A stretch of 64,000 nucleotides of DNA, taken from NCBI RefSeq assembly GCF_015999465.1, contig NZ_CP065534.1, positions 1,674,001 through 1,738,000 of the forward strand. Direction: 5' to 3'. A program made the translations under genes and the position numbers. The notes beneath the pieces were generated by a model that worked only from the letters and a program-made list of their open reading frames with translations, was not told the DNA's origin and searched no databases. This document shows, piece by piece, positions 39,085 to 48,202 of this stretch (position 1 is the first letter of the stretch; each line of letters starts with the position of its first letter). Origin of the DNA: Lonsdalea populi (lineage in GTDB: Bacteria; Pseudomonadota; Gammaproteobacteria; Enterobacterales; Enterobacteriaceae).

Positions 39085-40188
39085 TCACAGCATGATGGTC
39101 ATGATGTAAGCGGCAAACAGCGCCAGATGCGCGCTTCCGTTAAGGACGTTGGTGCGGCCGGTGGAAAATGAAATGTGGCACAGGACCAGCACGGTTAACA
39201 TCACCACGATGTGCGGCATATCCAGCGCGAAGTTAAGCGTGTTGCCGGTGATCATAGCAATCAGCGTGACGGCGGGGACGGTTAGGGAGATCGTCGCCAG
39301 CACAGAGCCAAAGAACAGGTTCATCGCGCGTTGAACCTGGTTTTTCATAACGGCTCTGATCGCCCCCAGACCTTCCGGCGACAGAATCAGCAGTGCGACG
39401 AGGAAACCGGTGAACTGGGACGGCGCGTTCATGCGTTCAAGCAGTGTCTCCAGGAGTTTGGAGTCCATTTTGGTGACGCTGATCACGGCAATCAGATGAA
39501 CTACCAGCCATAGCGCATGCCAGAGCGAACTGTGGGCCGACGGTTTGCCGTGATGGCTGTCTCCTTGGCCGTCGCTCTCATCTTCGTGTTCATAAACGAA
39601 CAGACTCTGGTGAGTGCGGGTCTGAATTTTCAGGAATACGCCGTACATCGCTGCGGAGATCAGCGCAATCATCAGCGACTGCGGCACGGAGAAATTACCC
39701 GCCGGCAGCGCGGCGGGAAATACCAGCACCAGGACGGCAAGGGGAAAAATCGCCATCAAATACTGCTTGATACCGCCCAGATTGACGTACTGCGTTGCAA
39801 ATTTACGTCCGCCCAGAAGTAGAGCGAACCCGACCAGCCCGCCGGTGACGATCATGATAATGGAGTAAAGTGTGTCGCGCATCAGGTGCGGGCCTGCATC
39901 GCCGGTCGCCATCAGGGCGGAGATCAGACTGACTTCCAGAATGACCACGGACAGGCTGAGAATCAGCGATCCAAAGGGCTCACCCAGACGATGGGCCAGC
40001 ACGTCGGCGTGACGCACCACGCTGAAGGCGCTGGAAAGAATCCCGACCAGCGCCAGGGCGTTGATCGCAATAATGCCCCCCAGACTGGAGGTGTCGCCCC
40101 ACATGACCAGCACCAGTAGCGTAATGAGAGGAAGAACGAGCGTATATTCATGGTGACGGGTTTTTACCGTCTCGGCGGATGAGGTCAT
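39085..40188 (-). CDS. chaA: Sodium-potassium/proton (calcium/proton) antiporter ChaA
   Basis: An inner-membrane cation exchanger of the CaCA superfamily that exports Na+, Ca2+ and K+ at alkaline pH. 367 residues with about eleven membrane helices. The two conserved acidic repeats are visible in LSLSVVILEVSLISALMATG and in LLILSPEGLGAIRAVMKNQV. A charged cytoplasmic loop (EHEDESDGQGDSHHGKPSAH) separates the halves. In E. coli chaA is followed by chaB and chaC; here chaC lies upstream, divergent, and chaB is absent. Confidence 0.95.
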   Translation of the reverse strand: MTSSAETVKTRHHEYTLVLPLITLLVLVMWGDTSSLGGIIAINALALVGILSSAFSVVRHADVLAHRLGEPFGSLILSLSVVILEVSLISALMATGDAGPHLMRDTLYSIIMIVTGGLVGFALLLGGRKFATQYVNLGGIKQYLMAIFPLAVLVLVFPAALPAGNFSVPQSLMIALISAAMYGVFLKIQTRTHQSLFVYEHEDESDGQGDSHHGKPSAHSSLWHALWLVVHLIAVISVTKMDSKLLETLLERMNAPSQFTGFLVALLILSPEGLGAIRAVMKNQVQRAMNLFFGSVLATISLTVPAVTLIAMITGNTLNFALDMPHIVVMLTVLVLCHISFSTGRTNVLNGSAHLALFAAYIMTIML

Positions 40189-40303
40189 TCTTGAAGGTTC
40201 CTTAGTTGTGTCGCGAACTTGCTGATAAAATAACGTATAACGTCGTTAGGGAATATTCGCCATGCCAAACACACCGTGCCAGTAAAGCCTGATATGTGAT
40301 CAA

Positions 40304-40326
40304 ATTTATGCATTTGATGCATAAAT
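40304..40326. promoter_or_regulatory. Perfect inverted repeat, candidate operator of chaA
   Basis: Arms ATTTATGCAT and ATGCATAAAT are exact reverse complements, separated by TTG. The site is 116 bp before the chaA ATG. The short spacer and lack of a T-tract favour a protein-binding site over a terminator. The binding protein is not known. Confidence 0.65.
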
Positions 40327-40682
40327 AAATATCAATACAGTGTTTTTATTTTTTAACTTTTATCCATCTAATAGTAAATGGATTTGCCACAACTCGTCAC
40401 TACTTTATCACCTGATAAAAACGATTTTTGAACATATTAAAGTCATGGTTATAAAATCAATGTGCTGAAAAACGTGCAAGGAATGTATTTATATGGTTTT
40501 TTATCAATAATGACGGACATTGCAATCGGTTGGCATAAGCTTGTCGACAGGGATAGGACGCCGCGCCCTTATGCGAAGACATGGCAATATCTTCGAAACA
40601 GGGAATGAAAAATTAACATTATGTTTCATGATGTTAAATCAACTCGTGATCAACGTGAACACTTTTGCCATGCTGGGAAAAT

Positions 40683-40702
40683 AATCAACGTTCGCGTTGA
40701 TT
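40683..40702 (+). promoter_or_regulatory. UUCG hairpin in the chaC leader
   Basis: AATCAACG and CGTTGATT pair perfectly around the loop TTCG, a very stable tetraloop in RNA. It ends 78 bases before the chaC start, with no T-tract. Confidence 0.6.
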
Positions 40703-40722
40703 GTACGGTTGATGATCGTTCA

Positions 40723-40743
40723 GAATGGCGTGTGACGCCATTC
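40723..40743 (+). promoter_or_regulatory. Second hairpin in the chaC leader
   Basis: GAATGGCGT and ACGCCATTC pair perfectly around a 3-base loop GTG, 37 bases before the chaC start and 20 bases after the first hairpin. Confidence 0.6.
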
Positions 40744-40780
40744 AGCAAGAAAACGTATAAGGGGTGAGGAAAGAGAACTC

Positions 40781-41455
40781 GTGTTAACGCGTGATTTTTT
40801 ACAGAAAGCCGATTGCCGGACGTCGTTCGGCCATATTGACGAGCATTTATTGCTGACTCCGCAGCAGCGAGCCGACTCTCTGGAAACCACCTTATCCTGC
40901 CGCCCCAATCATGAGGGCGTCTGGATTTTTGGCTACGGTTCTCTCATGTGGAACCCGGCGTTTGATGCGACAGAGAGTTGTCTGGCCACGCTCAAAGGAT
41001 GGCAGCGCGCGTTTTGCTTACGTTTGACCGCAGGGCGTGGCACCACTGCAGAGCCCGGCCGCATGCTGGGACTCACGCCAGGAGGGGAAACGACCGGTCT
41101 GGCCTATCGTTTACCGGAAGATAGCCTGCGCGAGGAGTTGGAGCTGTTGTGGAAACGGGAGATGCTGACCGGCTGTTATCGCCCACTGTGGTGTGAGTTG
41201 GAATGCGCCGAAGGTGGTTATCTGACGGCGTTGGTCTTTGTCATCAATCCCGACCATCCGCTGCTGGAACAAGATACCTGTATTCAAAGCGTAGCGCCGC
41301 TGATCGCCCGAGCCCGAGGGCCGCTGGGCACTAACGCGCAATACCTTTTCTCATTAGAGCGTGAACTTCAGCATTACGGGATGCCGGACGATCATCTGAT
41401 TGCGCTGGCACAACGGGTAAGGGAGCTACTGAGTGTGTCATCCCTCGGAGAATAA
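40781..41455 (+). CDS. chaC: Glutathione-specific gamma-glutamylcyclotransferase ChaC
   Basis: A cytosolic enzyme that splits glutathione into 5-oxoproline and Cys-Gly. 224 residues from a GTG start preceded by GAGGAAAGAG. The substrate-binding loop is FGYGSLMWNP at about 50-59. The catalytic Glu is expected in LELLWKREMLTGCY. NPDHPLLEQDTCIQ and ARGPLGTNAQYLFSL are further family motifs. In E. coli it shares the cha locus with chaA and chaB; here it is divergent from chaA. Confidence 0.94.
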   Translation: MLTRDFLQKADCRTSFGHIDEHLLLTPQQRADSLETTLSCRPNHEGVWIFGYGSLMWNPAFDATESCLATLKGWQRAFCLRLTAGRGTTAEPGRMLGLTPGGETTGLAYRLPEDSLREELELLWKREMLTGCYRPLWCELECAEGGYLTALVFVINPDHPLLEQDTCIQSVAPLIARARGPLGTNAQYLFSLERELQHYGMPDDHLIALAQRVRELLSVSSLGE

Positions 41456-41658
41456 GCTGCTACATTCCTATCGAGTAATACCATTTCAGCGCTTTTAACA
41501 TCCCGCCTACTCTCCGGGCCTTTTTCAAGCCCGGCAAATGGGATTAGGCAGTGCTTACAATTCATGAATATCTCCACGCCGGGTGGCAACGAACGGAAAC
41601 TGCGCTGAACCATTCGCGGGGCAGGTGTTGCCAATACGGTGAGCGGGCCGCAAAACAA

Positions 41659-41691
41659 AACACCATCGACCACAAGGCCGATGGTGTTTTT
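41659..41691. terminator. Bidirectional terminator between chaC and the DUF481 gene
   Basis: A 10-bp stem AACACCATCG / CGATGGTGTT with a 10-base loop, T-run on the plus side and A-run (T on the minus side) before it. It can end both convergent transcripts. Confidence 0.85.
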
Positions 41692-41737
41692 ACGTCGTTA
41701 GATAAGGGTTCTTTACCGCAAGCGCGGAACGCTTGCA

Positions 41738-42799
41738 TTACCAGCCGACGCCCAGACCCAGCGAATACAGGGTGTCGTTGACGTTGCCCTGAACACTTTG
41801 AGTACGGTTGCGCACCACCTGCATGCTGACGGAAGACCAGTTGGTAAGCTTATAGCGCAGACCCGCACCGGCTTTAAAGTACAGTTCGGTGGTATTGTCG
41901 AAGGAACGTCCGACTTCACCCGTGGTGAAGAGCTGCGTTTTCTTACCTGAGAAGTAACGGCTGTAGTCCCATTTCAGCGCACCGGCCAAAAAGTCGTCCT
42001 GACCTTCTTCCTGATAAACGAACTGCTGGCTGCTCACCAGCGCGGTCACTGAGAAGGCGCCCAAATCGTTATCCCAGAACTGATAACCTGGACCGGTACC
42101 GATCGCGCGGCTGATTTTGATTTCTTCTACCCAGTCGCGTTTATATTGGTAGCGGCCCTGCCAAAACCAATTCTCATCGATAAATTTATCCAGCGCATAT
42201 TCACCCCCGACGTTTTTGGTGCTGTCGACGTTATCCTCTTCGGCCATGTGGTAGCCGGCGTCCAGATTATGGCGCCAAGTACCGTGCAAAAGTTTGGTGC
42301 TCAACACCACGTCGTGGTTGTTGGTCGTTGTAGAACTTTTTTTATGCGACAGGCTGGCATCGATGTTGCCTTTCCAGGAGAGATCCTGCACCAGCGGCTT
42401 AGGGACGACCATAGAGTTGATGTCGCTCAGCGCCAGCGTGGCTTCGTTCGACGTTCCAGCCTGATCGCCGCCGTCGCTCAGCGGCTTCTGGACCACAATC
42501 CCACGGGTTTCCGCCGGTTTGATGGCCGGGTAGAGAACGCCTTCTTCATAACGGTGGCCCTGAATGACCATCGCGTGGTCGGTCTGGAAGGTTTTAACCT
42601 TATCCCAGGAAACGGACAGCGTATCGGCATAGTCCGTTTTGATGAACAGCTTGCCGCTGTCCAGCAGAGTAATCTGCCCAGTGATTTTGTCACCATTGGT
42701 CAGCCACAGATTATCGGCGGCATAACTGGTGGAAACACCCGCGACACTCAGGCCGACGTACAGGTAGAGAGTGGATAGTGCAAATTTGGAATATGTCAT
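41738..42799 (-). CDS. DUF481 family outer-membrane protein (YdiY-like)
   Basis: 353 residues. Signal peptide MTYSKFALSTLYLYVGLSVA and on to SYA, cut before ADN. The N-terminal part (LWLTNGDKITGQITLLDSGK) is a small beta domain often found before DUF481. The C-terminal part has alternating beta strands with aromatic ends (YRYQY-type, HNLDAGYHMAEEDN, LRYKLTNWSSVSMQVVRNRT) and finishes LYSLGLGVGW, as expected for an outer-membrane barrel. E. coli YdiY is shorter, and acid-induced by report. Role unknown. Confidence 0.82.
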   Translation of the reverse strand: MTYSKFALSTLYLYVGLSVAGVSTSYAADNLWLTNGDKITGQITLLDSGKLFIKTDYADTLSVSWDKVKTFQTDHAMVIQGHRYEEGVLYPAIKPAETRGIVVQKPLSDGGDQAGTSNEATLALSDINSMVVPKPLVQDLSWKGNIDASLSHKKSSTTTNNHDVVLSTKLLHGTWRHNLDAGYHMAEEDNVDSTKNVGGEYALDKFIDENWFWQGRYQYKRDWVEEIKISRAIGTGPGYQFWDNDLGAFSVTALVSSQQFVYQEEGQDDFLAGALKWDYSRYFSGKKTQLFTTGEVGRSFDNTTELYFKAGAGLRYKLTNWSSVSMQVVRNRTQSVQGNVNDTLYSLGLGVGW

Positions 42800-43020
42800 G
42801 TTATGAAATAAACAAATGGTGACTGATGTTGAAAGACGTCCTTGAGACGTTCGGCCGTTAGAACACCGGTTGGAACCGGCGGCGCAAACATTAACAGGAA
42901 ACGAGTCGCGTCTCTAGGCATAAGTGAATATCAATTAGAATGTAAATCGTTATAAACGAGATCATTAATGATTTACCGGTATAACCGTGTAGGAAGCCGA
43001 GGCCCCCCACGGCGAAACGA

Positions 43021-44292
43021 TTAAGCTGCGCTGTTCGACTCCGTGAGTCGTCGGCTCAGAAAGCGGTCCGTCAGCGCGTTACGAATGCGCACCACAACCT
43101 GTTCCTGAAATATGACGCACAGCGCCACCGTCGTTAATAGGAAAATGCCGTAACCGGTCATAGAGAGCTGTACCTGACCCGCGGTGGCGACGCACTGAGA
43201 CCAGCTAGTGAAGCAGATCATAGGATTGGCACGGATCAATTGCTCCAGAGTTCGGTAAAAATTAAATAACGGCACGTGCAGCGCGAAGATGGACAAGGAG
43301 GCGGCACCCAGTCGTGGAGACCATGTTCTGATCCATTCACTGCGAGGATCGCGTGCCTGCGCCGACAGGCAGACCAACAGGACCTGCGAAGGCAACAAAA
43401 GGCCGTTGTGCAGCAGGAAATACCAGTGAGCGCGGCCACGGGTAAACAGCACGGTGGCGGTGATAAAGCAGAACACAATAAACGCCACCAGCCCGTTGCG
43501 CTGGCGCGCCGTTAGCGCCGGGACGATACCGTCTTTATACTGCCGGAATAGGGAGTAGCCGAGAATACCGGCCAGAAACTCCGGCAGCCGGAAAACAGGT
43601 CCGCGTTGCAGCAGACCGGTATACGGCATGCCGTACAGCTTGTGCCAGACCACCCATAATGCAGGCAATAGATACAGCACGAAGACGAACGTCAGCCAGC
43701 GGCGCGGGTAGCGGCTGTTCATCAGCCGGGGCGCCAGCAGCGGAAATAGCAGATAAAAGAAAAATAGGGTGGACAGTGACCACAACGGCGCATTGAAGGT
43801 CAGAAAATAAGGGTTCCACGCCTGTAACAGTAAGAGTTGCAGCAGGCTGTTAAACGTGAGCTGGGCATTATCCATATAGTGGCGCAGCGACGCCGGATCG
43901 ACGCCGGGCTGATTACTGTCGTATATGACGAACCGCGCACTGGCTACCTGACCTTCCGGTGGGATAGCCAGCCACTGCATTAACATGACGACCAGGATTG
44001 AACTGACCAGACCGATGATGTGAATGGGGTAGAGATTGAACAGACGCTTGGCCATAAAACGTCGGGCCGGCTCGCGCAGTTGACCGTCCCGAATATACAC
44101 ATGGGCGAGCAAGAAACCGGACAATACAAAGAAGGTGCTTGTTGCAAAGAACCCCATGCTGGTCAACTCATCCAGAAACGGGATTTTGAATCGCTGGGGA
44201 TAGACGTGCAGCGTGTGGTAAATCATAACGTAACATCCCAGCAGAAAACGGAGCCATTCCAGTCCGATAAACCGCTCTTTGCTGACTTTCAT
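43021..44292 (-). CDS. Acyltransferase 3 family membrane protein
   Basis: 423 residues with about ten membrane helices, of the OafA/YrhL type that transfers acyl groups to surface or secreted sugars. The characteristic start is FIGLEWLRFLLGCYVMIYHT with the conserved His, then TFFVLSGFLLAHVY and the RR-type motif in RRFMAKRLFNLYPIHIIG. The conserved WSLS stretch (APLWSLSTLFFFYLLFPLLA) is present. No glycan or peptide cluster is adjacent, so the acceptor is unknown. Confidence 0.88.
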   Translation of the reverse strand: MKVSKERFIGLEWLRFLLGCYVMIYHTLHVYPQRFKIPFLDELTSMGFFATSTFFVLSGFLLAHVYIRDGQLREPARRFMAKRLFNLYPIHIIGLVSSILVVMLMQWLAIPPEGQVASARFVIYDSNQPGVDPASLRHYMDNAQLTFNSLLQLLLLQAWNPYFLTFNAPLWSLSTLFFFYLLFPLLAPRLMNSRYPRRWLTFVFVLYLLPALWVVWHKLYGMPYTGLLQRGPVFRLPEFLAGILGYSLFRQYKDGIVPALTARQRNGLVAFIVFCFITATVLFTRGRAHWYFLLHNGLLLPSQVLLVCLSAQARDPRSEWIRTWSPRLGAASLSIFALHVPLFNFYRTLEQLIRANPMICFTSWSQCVATAGQVQLSMTGYGIFLLTTVALCVIFQEQVVVRIRNALTDRFLSRRLTESNSAA

Positions 44293-44744
44293 CTCTATCC
44301 TCCGTGTGCCTGACTGCCGAGGCGTGAACAGTATAGTTACTTAGTTTAGGAAAAGAACGCGGAAATTTATCTAGGAATAGGGCGAAAAATGCTTTAGATA
44401 CAACGCTAAGTCTCACTTTCTGCGTGATGGCGGCGTTATAACTAAAGGAATTATTGCGGCCTCACGGAACGGTAATGCGAGGAGGTCATTAACCAATAAA
44501 AGGGCATCCCGGTCTAGCCGTTTTTTTTTTGCGATTTGACGCGACTTCGCCGCCTTCTGCATCCGCGTTGTGTTGGCCCTAACAGTATTTGGTCAACAAA
44601 CAAGCAGTCAGAAGAGTCGTGCATTGCAAAGTTAAATTTTGGCTATACTTATCTACGGTTTTGATTCGCGATGGGTAATCAACAATCAAGCGGTGATCCA
44701 TTTTGATGGGCAAACAGGTCAGTCACTAACTAGATGAGGTAGGT
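44293..44744. other. Intergenic region acyltransferase / glsB (452 bp)
   Basis: Divergent control region. It contains a ten-T run at 44520-44529 without a convincing stem, and a sigma-S-like -10 before glsB. No gene seen. Confidence 0.5.
44643..44650 (+). promoter_or_regulatory. Sigma-S-like -10 element of glsB
   Basis: CTATACTT is the preferred extended -10 of stationary-phase promoters. It lies about 95 bp before the GlsB-family start. E. coli members of this family are stress-induced. Confidence 0.5.
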
Positions 44745-44993
44745 ATGGGCATTCTTTCTTGGGTTATCTTCGGTTTAGTCGCGGGTATCCTCGCCAAGTG
44801 GGTCATGCCGGGCAATGATGGCGGTGGCTTTTTCATGACGATACTGCTGGGCATTATCGGTGCGGTTGTTGGCGGATATATCAGTACCTTTTTCGGATAT
44901 GGCCGCGTAGACGGTTTCAACTTCGGCAGCTTCATCGTCGCTGTTATCGGTTCTTTGGTGGTGCTTTGGATCTACCGTAAGATCCGCAGTTAG
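44745..44993 (+). CDS. GlsB/YeaQ/YmgE family stress membrane protein
   Basis: 82 residues forming three hydrophobic segments. The start MGILSWVIFGLVAGILAKWV and the loop MPGNDGGGFFMTILLGIIGA are the family hallmark, with a final helix (GSFIVAVIGSLVVLWIYRKI). Formerly labelled transglycosylase-associated; the true function is unknown. GATGAGGTAGGT gives a ribosome site. Single gene. Confidence 0.93.
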   Translation: MGILSWVIFGLVAGILAKWVMPGNDGGGFFMTILLGIIGAVVGGYISTFFGYGRVDGFNFGSFIVAVIGSLVVLWIYRKIRS

Positions 44994-45405
44994 CCTATAG
45001 CGTTTGTTGTCCGCATCTGATCGGGTGCGGACGTAAATAATTCCTCTTTTTTATCGTCTTTCATCCCTCATTGCCGTCCCTTTCGTTGCTATCATTTACT
45101 TTTGTTGATTAAATTTATTATTTATTTTTATTAAAATAATCTCCGCAGCGGTAAACTTCCCGTCATTCAACGCTATTACGCGGATCTCGGCGGCATTCTT
45201 GTTTCTTTTGATACCCTTCGGGATTCGAAAATAATTATCATGTTATTAACAAGCTCACGCTAATAATTGATGTTCATCATAATCTCCCTCTCAATTGCGA
45301 TAGGATCAGTAGATTTAAGTTGTTTTAAATCAATTTAACCCGTATGCCTCGGTGATAGGATTGCCGCCAGTTAACATTTCAAATCAATGGATATGGTGAA
45401 ACCCT
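44994..45405. other. Intergenic region glsB / alcohol dehydrogenase (412 bp)
   Basis: An imperfect terminator for glsB, GTCCGCA-N10-TGCGGAC, is at 45009-45032. A very AT-rich tract follows at about 45100-45145, then an FNR-like box at 45267-45280. No gene seen. Confidence 0.55.
45267..45280 (+). promoter_or_regulatory. FNR-like box before the alcohol dehydrogenase
   Basis: TTGATGTTCATCAT matches TTGAT-N4-ATCAA at 9 of 10 positions. It lies 126 bp before the start codon, which would allow an activator position with a leader of about 80 bases. Confidence 0.5.
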
Positions 45406-46554
45406 ATGAGTAGCGCATTTTATATTCCGGCAGTAAACCTGATGGGAGAAGGCTCTTTACAGGAAGCCGCTAAGCAGATTCAGGCACAGGGCTTCAAACG
45501 AGCGCTGATTGTGACTGATAGCGTGTTGAACAAAATCGGCGTGGTCGCCACGGTTCAGACGCTGCTGAATGAGCATCAGGTTTTCAGCGCTGTTTATGAT
45601 GGCGTGCAGCCTAACCCGACGGTCAAAAACGTGGACGAAGGACTGAACTTGCTGAAGTCCAACGACTGTGACTGCATCGTTTCTCTGGGCGGCGGCTCTT
45701 CACATGACTGTGCGAAGGGGATTGCGTTGCTGGCGACCAACGGCGGCCAGATTGCAGATTACGAAGGCGTCGATAAATCACATCGTCCGCAGCTGGCGCT
45801 GTTTGGCATCAACACCACGGCGGGTACCGCTTCCGAAATGACGCGCTTCTGCATCATCACTGATGAAGTGCGCCACGTGAAAATGGCTATCGTCGATCAA
45901 AACGTCACCCCGCTGATGTCTATCAACGATCCTGCATTGATGGTCGGAATGCCGGCGTCTCTGACGGCGGCTACCGGTATGGATGCGCTGACGCATGCTA
46001 TTGAAGCCTACGTATCCACAGCGGCCGATCCGATTACGGATGCCGTCGCGATCAAAGCGATTGAGCTGATTCGCGACCATTTGAGCAACGCGGTACACGA
46101 CGGTAAAAACATGGAAGCGCGTGAGCAAATGGCGTATGCGCAGTTCATGGCGGGAATGGCTTTCAACAACGCGTCTCTGGGCTATGTACATGCAATGGCT
46201 CACCAACTGGGCGGTTTCTATAACCTGCCTCACGGTGTCTGCAACGCCGTACTGCTGCCGCACGTTGTGCGTTATAACGCTGCTGTTGCCGCCGCTCGCC
46301 TGAAAGACGTGGCGAAAGCTCTGGGCGTTGACGTCATTAATCTGAGCGACGCCGAAGCGGCCGAAGCGGCGATTGCGGCTATCGTCAAGCTGTCCAGCGA
46401 CATTGGTATTCCTACCGGTCTGAAAGCGCTGGGCGTAAAAGAAGAAGACTTCAATACGCTGGCGGACAACGCTCTGAAAGATGCCTGCAGCCTGACCAAC
46501 CCGAGACAGGGTACGCATGCTGAGATCGTATCCGTCTTTGCAGCCGCGATGTAA
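45406..46554 (+). CDS. Iron-containing alcohol dehydrogenase (AdhB/YiaY type)
   Basis: A group III NAD-dependent dehydrogenase of 382 residues that interconverts primary alcohols such as ethanol and aldehydes. The nucleotide site is [16 protein letters not shown]. The metal-binding residues are expected in [12 protein letters not shown] (Asp, His), [15 protein letters not shown] (His) and the following His. Sequence closely follows Zymomonas AdhB and E. coli YiaY, so ethanol dehydrogenase is the best guess. A strong terminator follows. Confidence 0.92.
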   Translation: MSSAFYIPAVNLMGEGSLQEAAKQIQAQGFKRALIVTDSVLNKIGVVATVQTLLNEHQVFSAVYDGVQPNPTVKNVDEGLNLLKSNDCDCIVSLGGGSSHDCAKGIALLATNGGQIADYEGVDKSHRPQLALFGINTTAGTASEMTRFCIITDEVRHVKMAIVDQNVTPLMSINDPALMVGMPASLTAATGMDALTHAIEAYVSTAADPITDAVAIKAIELIRDHLSNAVHDGKNMEAREQMAYAQFMAGMAFNNASLGYVHAMAHQLGGFYNLPHGVCNAVLLPHVVRYNAAVAAARLKDVAKALGVDVINLSDAEAAEAAIAAIVKLSSDIGIPTGLKALGVKEEDFNTLADNALKDACSLTNPRQGTHAEIVSVFAAAM

Positions 46555-46577
46555 TTCAGGTTTCATGTCCCCAAGAG

Positions 46578-46600
46578 GGCGGCGAAAGCCGCCTTTTTTT
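46578..46600 (+). terminator. Terminator of the alcohol dehydrogenase gene
   Basis: GGCGGC-GAAA-GCCGCC with seven T residues, 24 bases past the stop. Confidence 0.95.
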
Positions 46601-46801
46601 ATGGCGAGGAAACGCGGACGAAGATGCCGCAGCCCGAGAGTCCGGCTGGCGACATAGCCTGAAAGAAGTTATCAATGGCAACCTTGCTTCACGAACGTTG
46701 CGAAGGACTGGAAGCGCTGGCGCGAAACAAGCAAGCGGCAACCACCGCGCCAGCCTGACTGTCTTAAACCCAGGTGGTTTTCAGGATGGGGGTGGAAGAC
46801 A

Positions 46802-47896
46802 CTAATGTGCCGTGATCACATCCAATGCGCGCAGATTTTCCGGCATCCAGGACAGTTTCACGCCGGTGCCGACCTTCCAGGACGGATCTACCTCGCACGC
46901 CGGCAGTTTGACCATAAACTGGGATTGTCCCGCCACGTCCGTCATCATCCGCACGTGGTCGCCCAGATAGATAAACTGACTGATACGCGCATTCACCTGT
47001 TGAGCCCCGGGCTGCAGAGTGTCGGCATTGATTTTGACGCGTTCCGGACGGATGCACACCGAAATGGTTTTACCCGGGGAACTGGGGCGGACCTTCAGTG
47101 CTTTTAGCATGGTGCCATCATCCAACATCACATTGTAATAGTCGCCGTCACTGCCTGACTGTGTTCCGATCAGCGTATTGTTCTCACCGATAAACTGTGC
47201 CACGAACGCATTTTGCGGACGCTCGTAGATATCGCTTGGACTGTCCATCTGCTGGATGATGCCGTCATTAAATACCGCCACCCGGTCAGACATCGTCATC
47301 GCTTCGCTCTGGTCGTGGGTTACATAAACCACCGTCAGCTCCAACGCGCGATGCAGCTCTTTAATCTCCAACTGCATATGTTCGCGCAGCTGTTTGTCGA
47401 GCGCACCCAACGGTTCATCCATCAGCACCAGACGCGGCTCAAACACCAACGCGCGCGCCAGTGCCACGCGCTGCTGCTGCCCACCGGACATCTGCGCCGG
47501 ATAGCGGTCGGCCAGGCTGGTCAGCTTTACACGGTCCAGCACGCGATCGACTTTCTCTTTGATATCGCTGCGGTTCAGGTGACGGATGGAGAGCGGAAAG
47601 GCTAGGTTTTCCGCCACCGTCATATGTGGAAACAGCGCGTAATTTTGGAATACCATGCCGATACCGCGTTGATGCGCGGGCTGATTATGCAGCGGAATAT
47701 CTCGCAGCAGTATTTCTCCCTGTGTCGGGGTTTCGAATCCGGCCAGCATCATCAAACTGGTGGTTTTACCCGAGCCGGACGGACCGAGCATCGTCAGAAA
47801 TTCGCCTTCCTGAATATCCAGATTCAGGTTTTTGACGACCAGCCGATCGCCGTCGTAGGTCTTTTGAATATTTTTGAAGCTGACAAAGTTTTTCAT
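46802..47896 (-). CDS. PotA-type ABC transporter ATP-binding protein
   Basis: ATPase of a polyamine/opine-type importer, 364 residues. Walker A GPSGSGKTTS, Q-loop VFQNYALFPHMTV, signature MSGGQQQRVALARAL, Walker B LVLMDEPLGALD. A C-terminal TOBE domain ends ENLRALDVITAH. No permease genes are on this strand; the matching binding protein and permeases lie at 52.9-56.0 kb beyond gabTD. It therefore probably powers that importer, whose substrate is likely GABA or a related compound. A sigma-54 promoter match precedes it. Confidence 0.88.
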   Translation of the reverse strand: MKNFVSFKNIQKTYDGDRLVVKNLNLDIQEGEFLTMLGPSGSGKTTSLMMLAGFETPTQGEILLRDIPLHNQPAHQRGIGMVFQNYALFPHMTVAENLAFPLSIRHLNRSDIKEKVDRVLDRVKLTSLADRYPAQMSGGQQQRVALARALVFEPRLVLMDEPLGALDKQLREHMQLEIKELHRALELTVVYVTHDQSEAMTMSDRVAVFNDGIIQQMDSPSDIYERPQNAFVAQFIGENNTLIGTQSGSDGDYYNVMLDDGTMLKALKVRPSSPGKTISVCIRPERVKINADTLQPGAQQVNARISQFIYLGDHVRMMTDVAGQSQFMVKLPACEVDPSWKVGTGVKLSWMPENLRALDVITAH

Positions 47897-47935
47897 TAAG
47901 CCACTCTCTCACTGTGTCTGTATTCAACAGGCTAT

Positions 47936-47949
47936 GCATAAATCATGCC
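47936..47949 (-). promoter_or_regulatory. Candidate sigma-54 promoter of the ATPase gene
   Basis: On the minus strand AGGCATGATTTATGCA: GG and GC are separated by exactly 10 bases, with CATG after the GG as in the consensus. The start of transcription would fall near 47925, leaving a leader of about 29 bases. Confidence 0.6.
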
Positions 47950-48172
47950 TGTATGAAAATAGAGGGTGATGCGGCGAGATGAGCAAAGAGATTTGTGTGC
48001 AGATACGCGGCGATCGGGACGGTTATCTTAAGGTGATTACGAGGAAAATAATTCTGCGGCGTAGTTATATCCATGGCTGAGCAATTGGGCAGAGTGAACA
48101 GTTTTTCGACATGGAAAATACTCTATTAGAAAAGTTGATGCCTCATAATGGTGAGGTGGTTGATGAGGAAAA

Positions 48173-48187
48173 GCACTAAAATAGTGC
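48173..48187. promoter_or_regulatory. NtrC-like palindrome
   Basis: GCACTAAAATAGTGC is a perfect 15-bp palindrome matching the NtrC pattern GCAC-N7-GTGC. It is about 230 bp upstream of the sigma-54 element of the ATPase gene, within enhancer range. Confidence 0.6.
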
Positions 48188-48202
48188 CTCCTGAGTTTAC
48201 CA

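Larger units (their letters stand above)
40189..40780. other. AT-rich intergenic region chaA / chaC (592 bp)
   Basis: The longest gene-free stretch in the window and distinctly AT-rich. It holds divergent control regions for chaA and chaC, a perfect 10+10 inverted repeat at 40304-40326, and two hairpins directly before chaC. No frame with a ribosome site and a plausible protein was seen. Confidence 0.6.
47897..48202. other. Intergenic region ATPase / MocR regulator (306 bp)
   Basis: Both flanking genes read leftward. Holds a sigma-54 promoter match close to the ATPase and an NtrC-like palindrome near the end of the regulator gene. No gene or clear terminator for the regulator was seen. Confidence 0.6.

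Noticed and set aside
46675..46758. A 27-codon frame (MATLLHERCEGLEAL...) after the alcohol dehydrogenase
   Set aside because: No ribosome site, no membrane segment or motif, and it follows a strong terminator.
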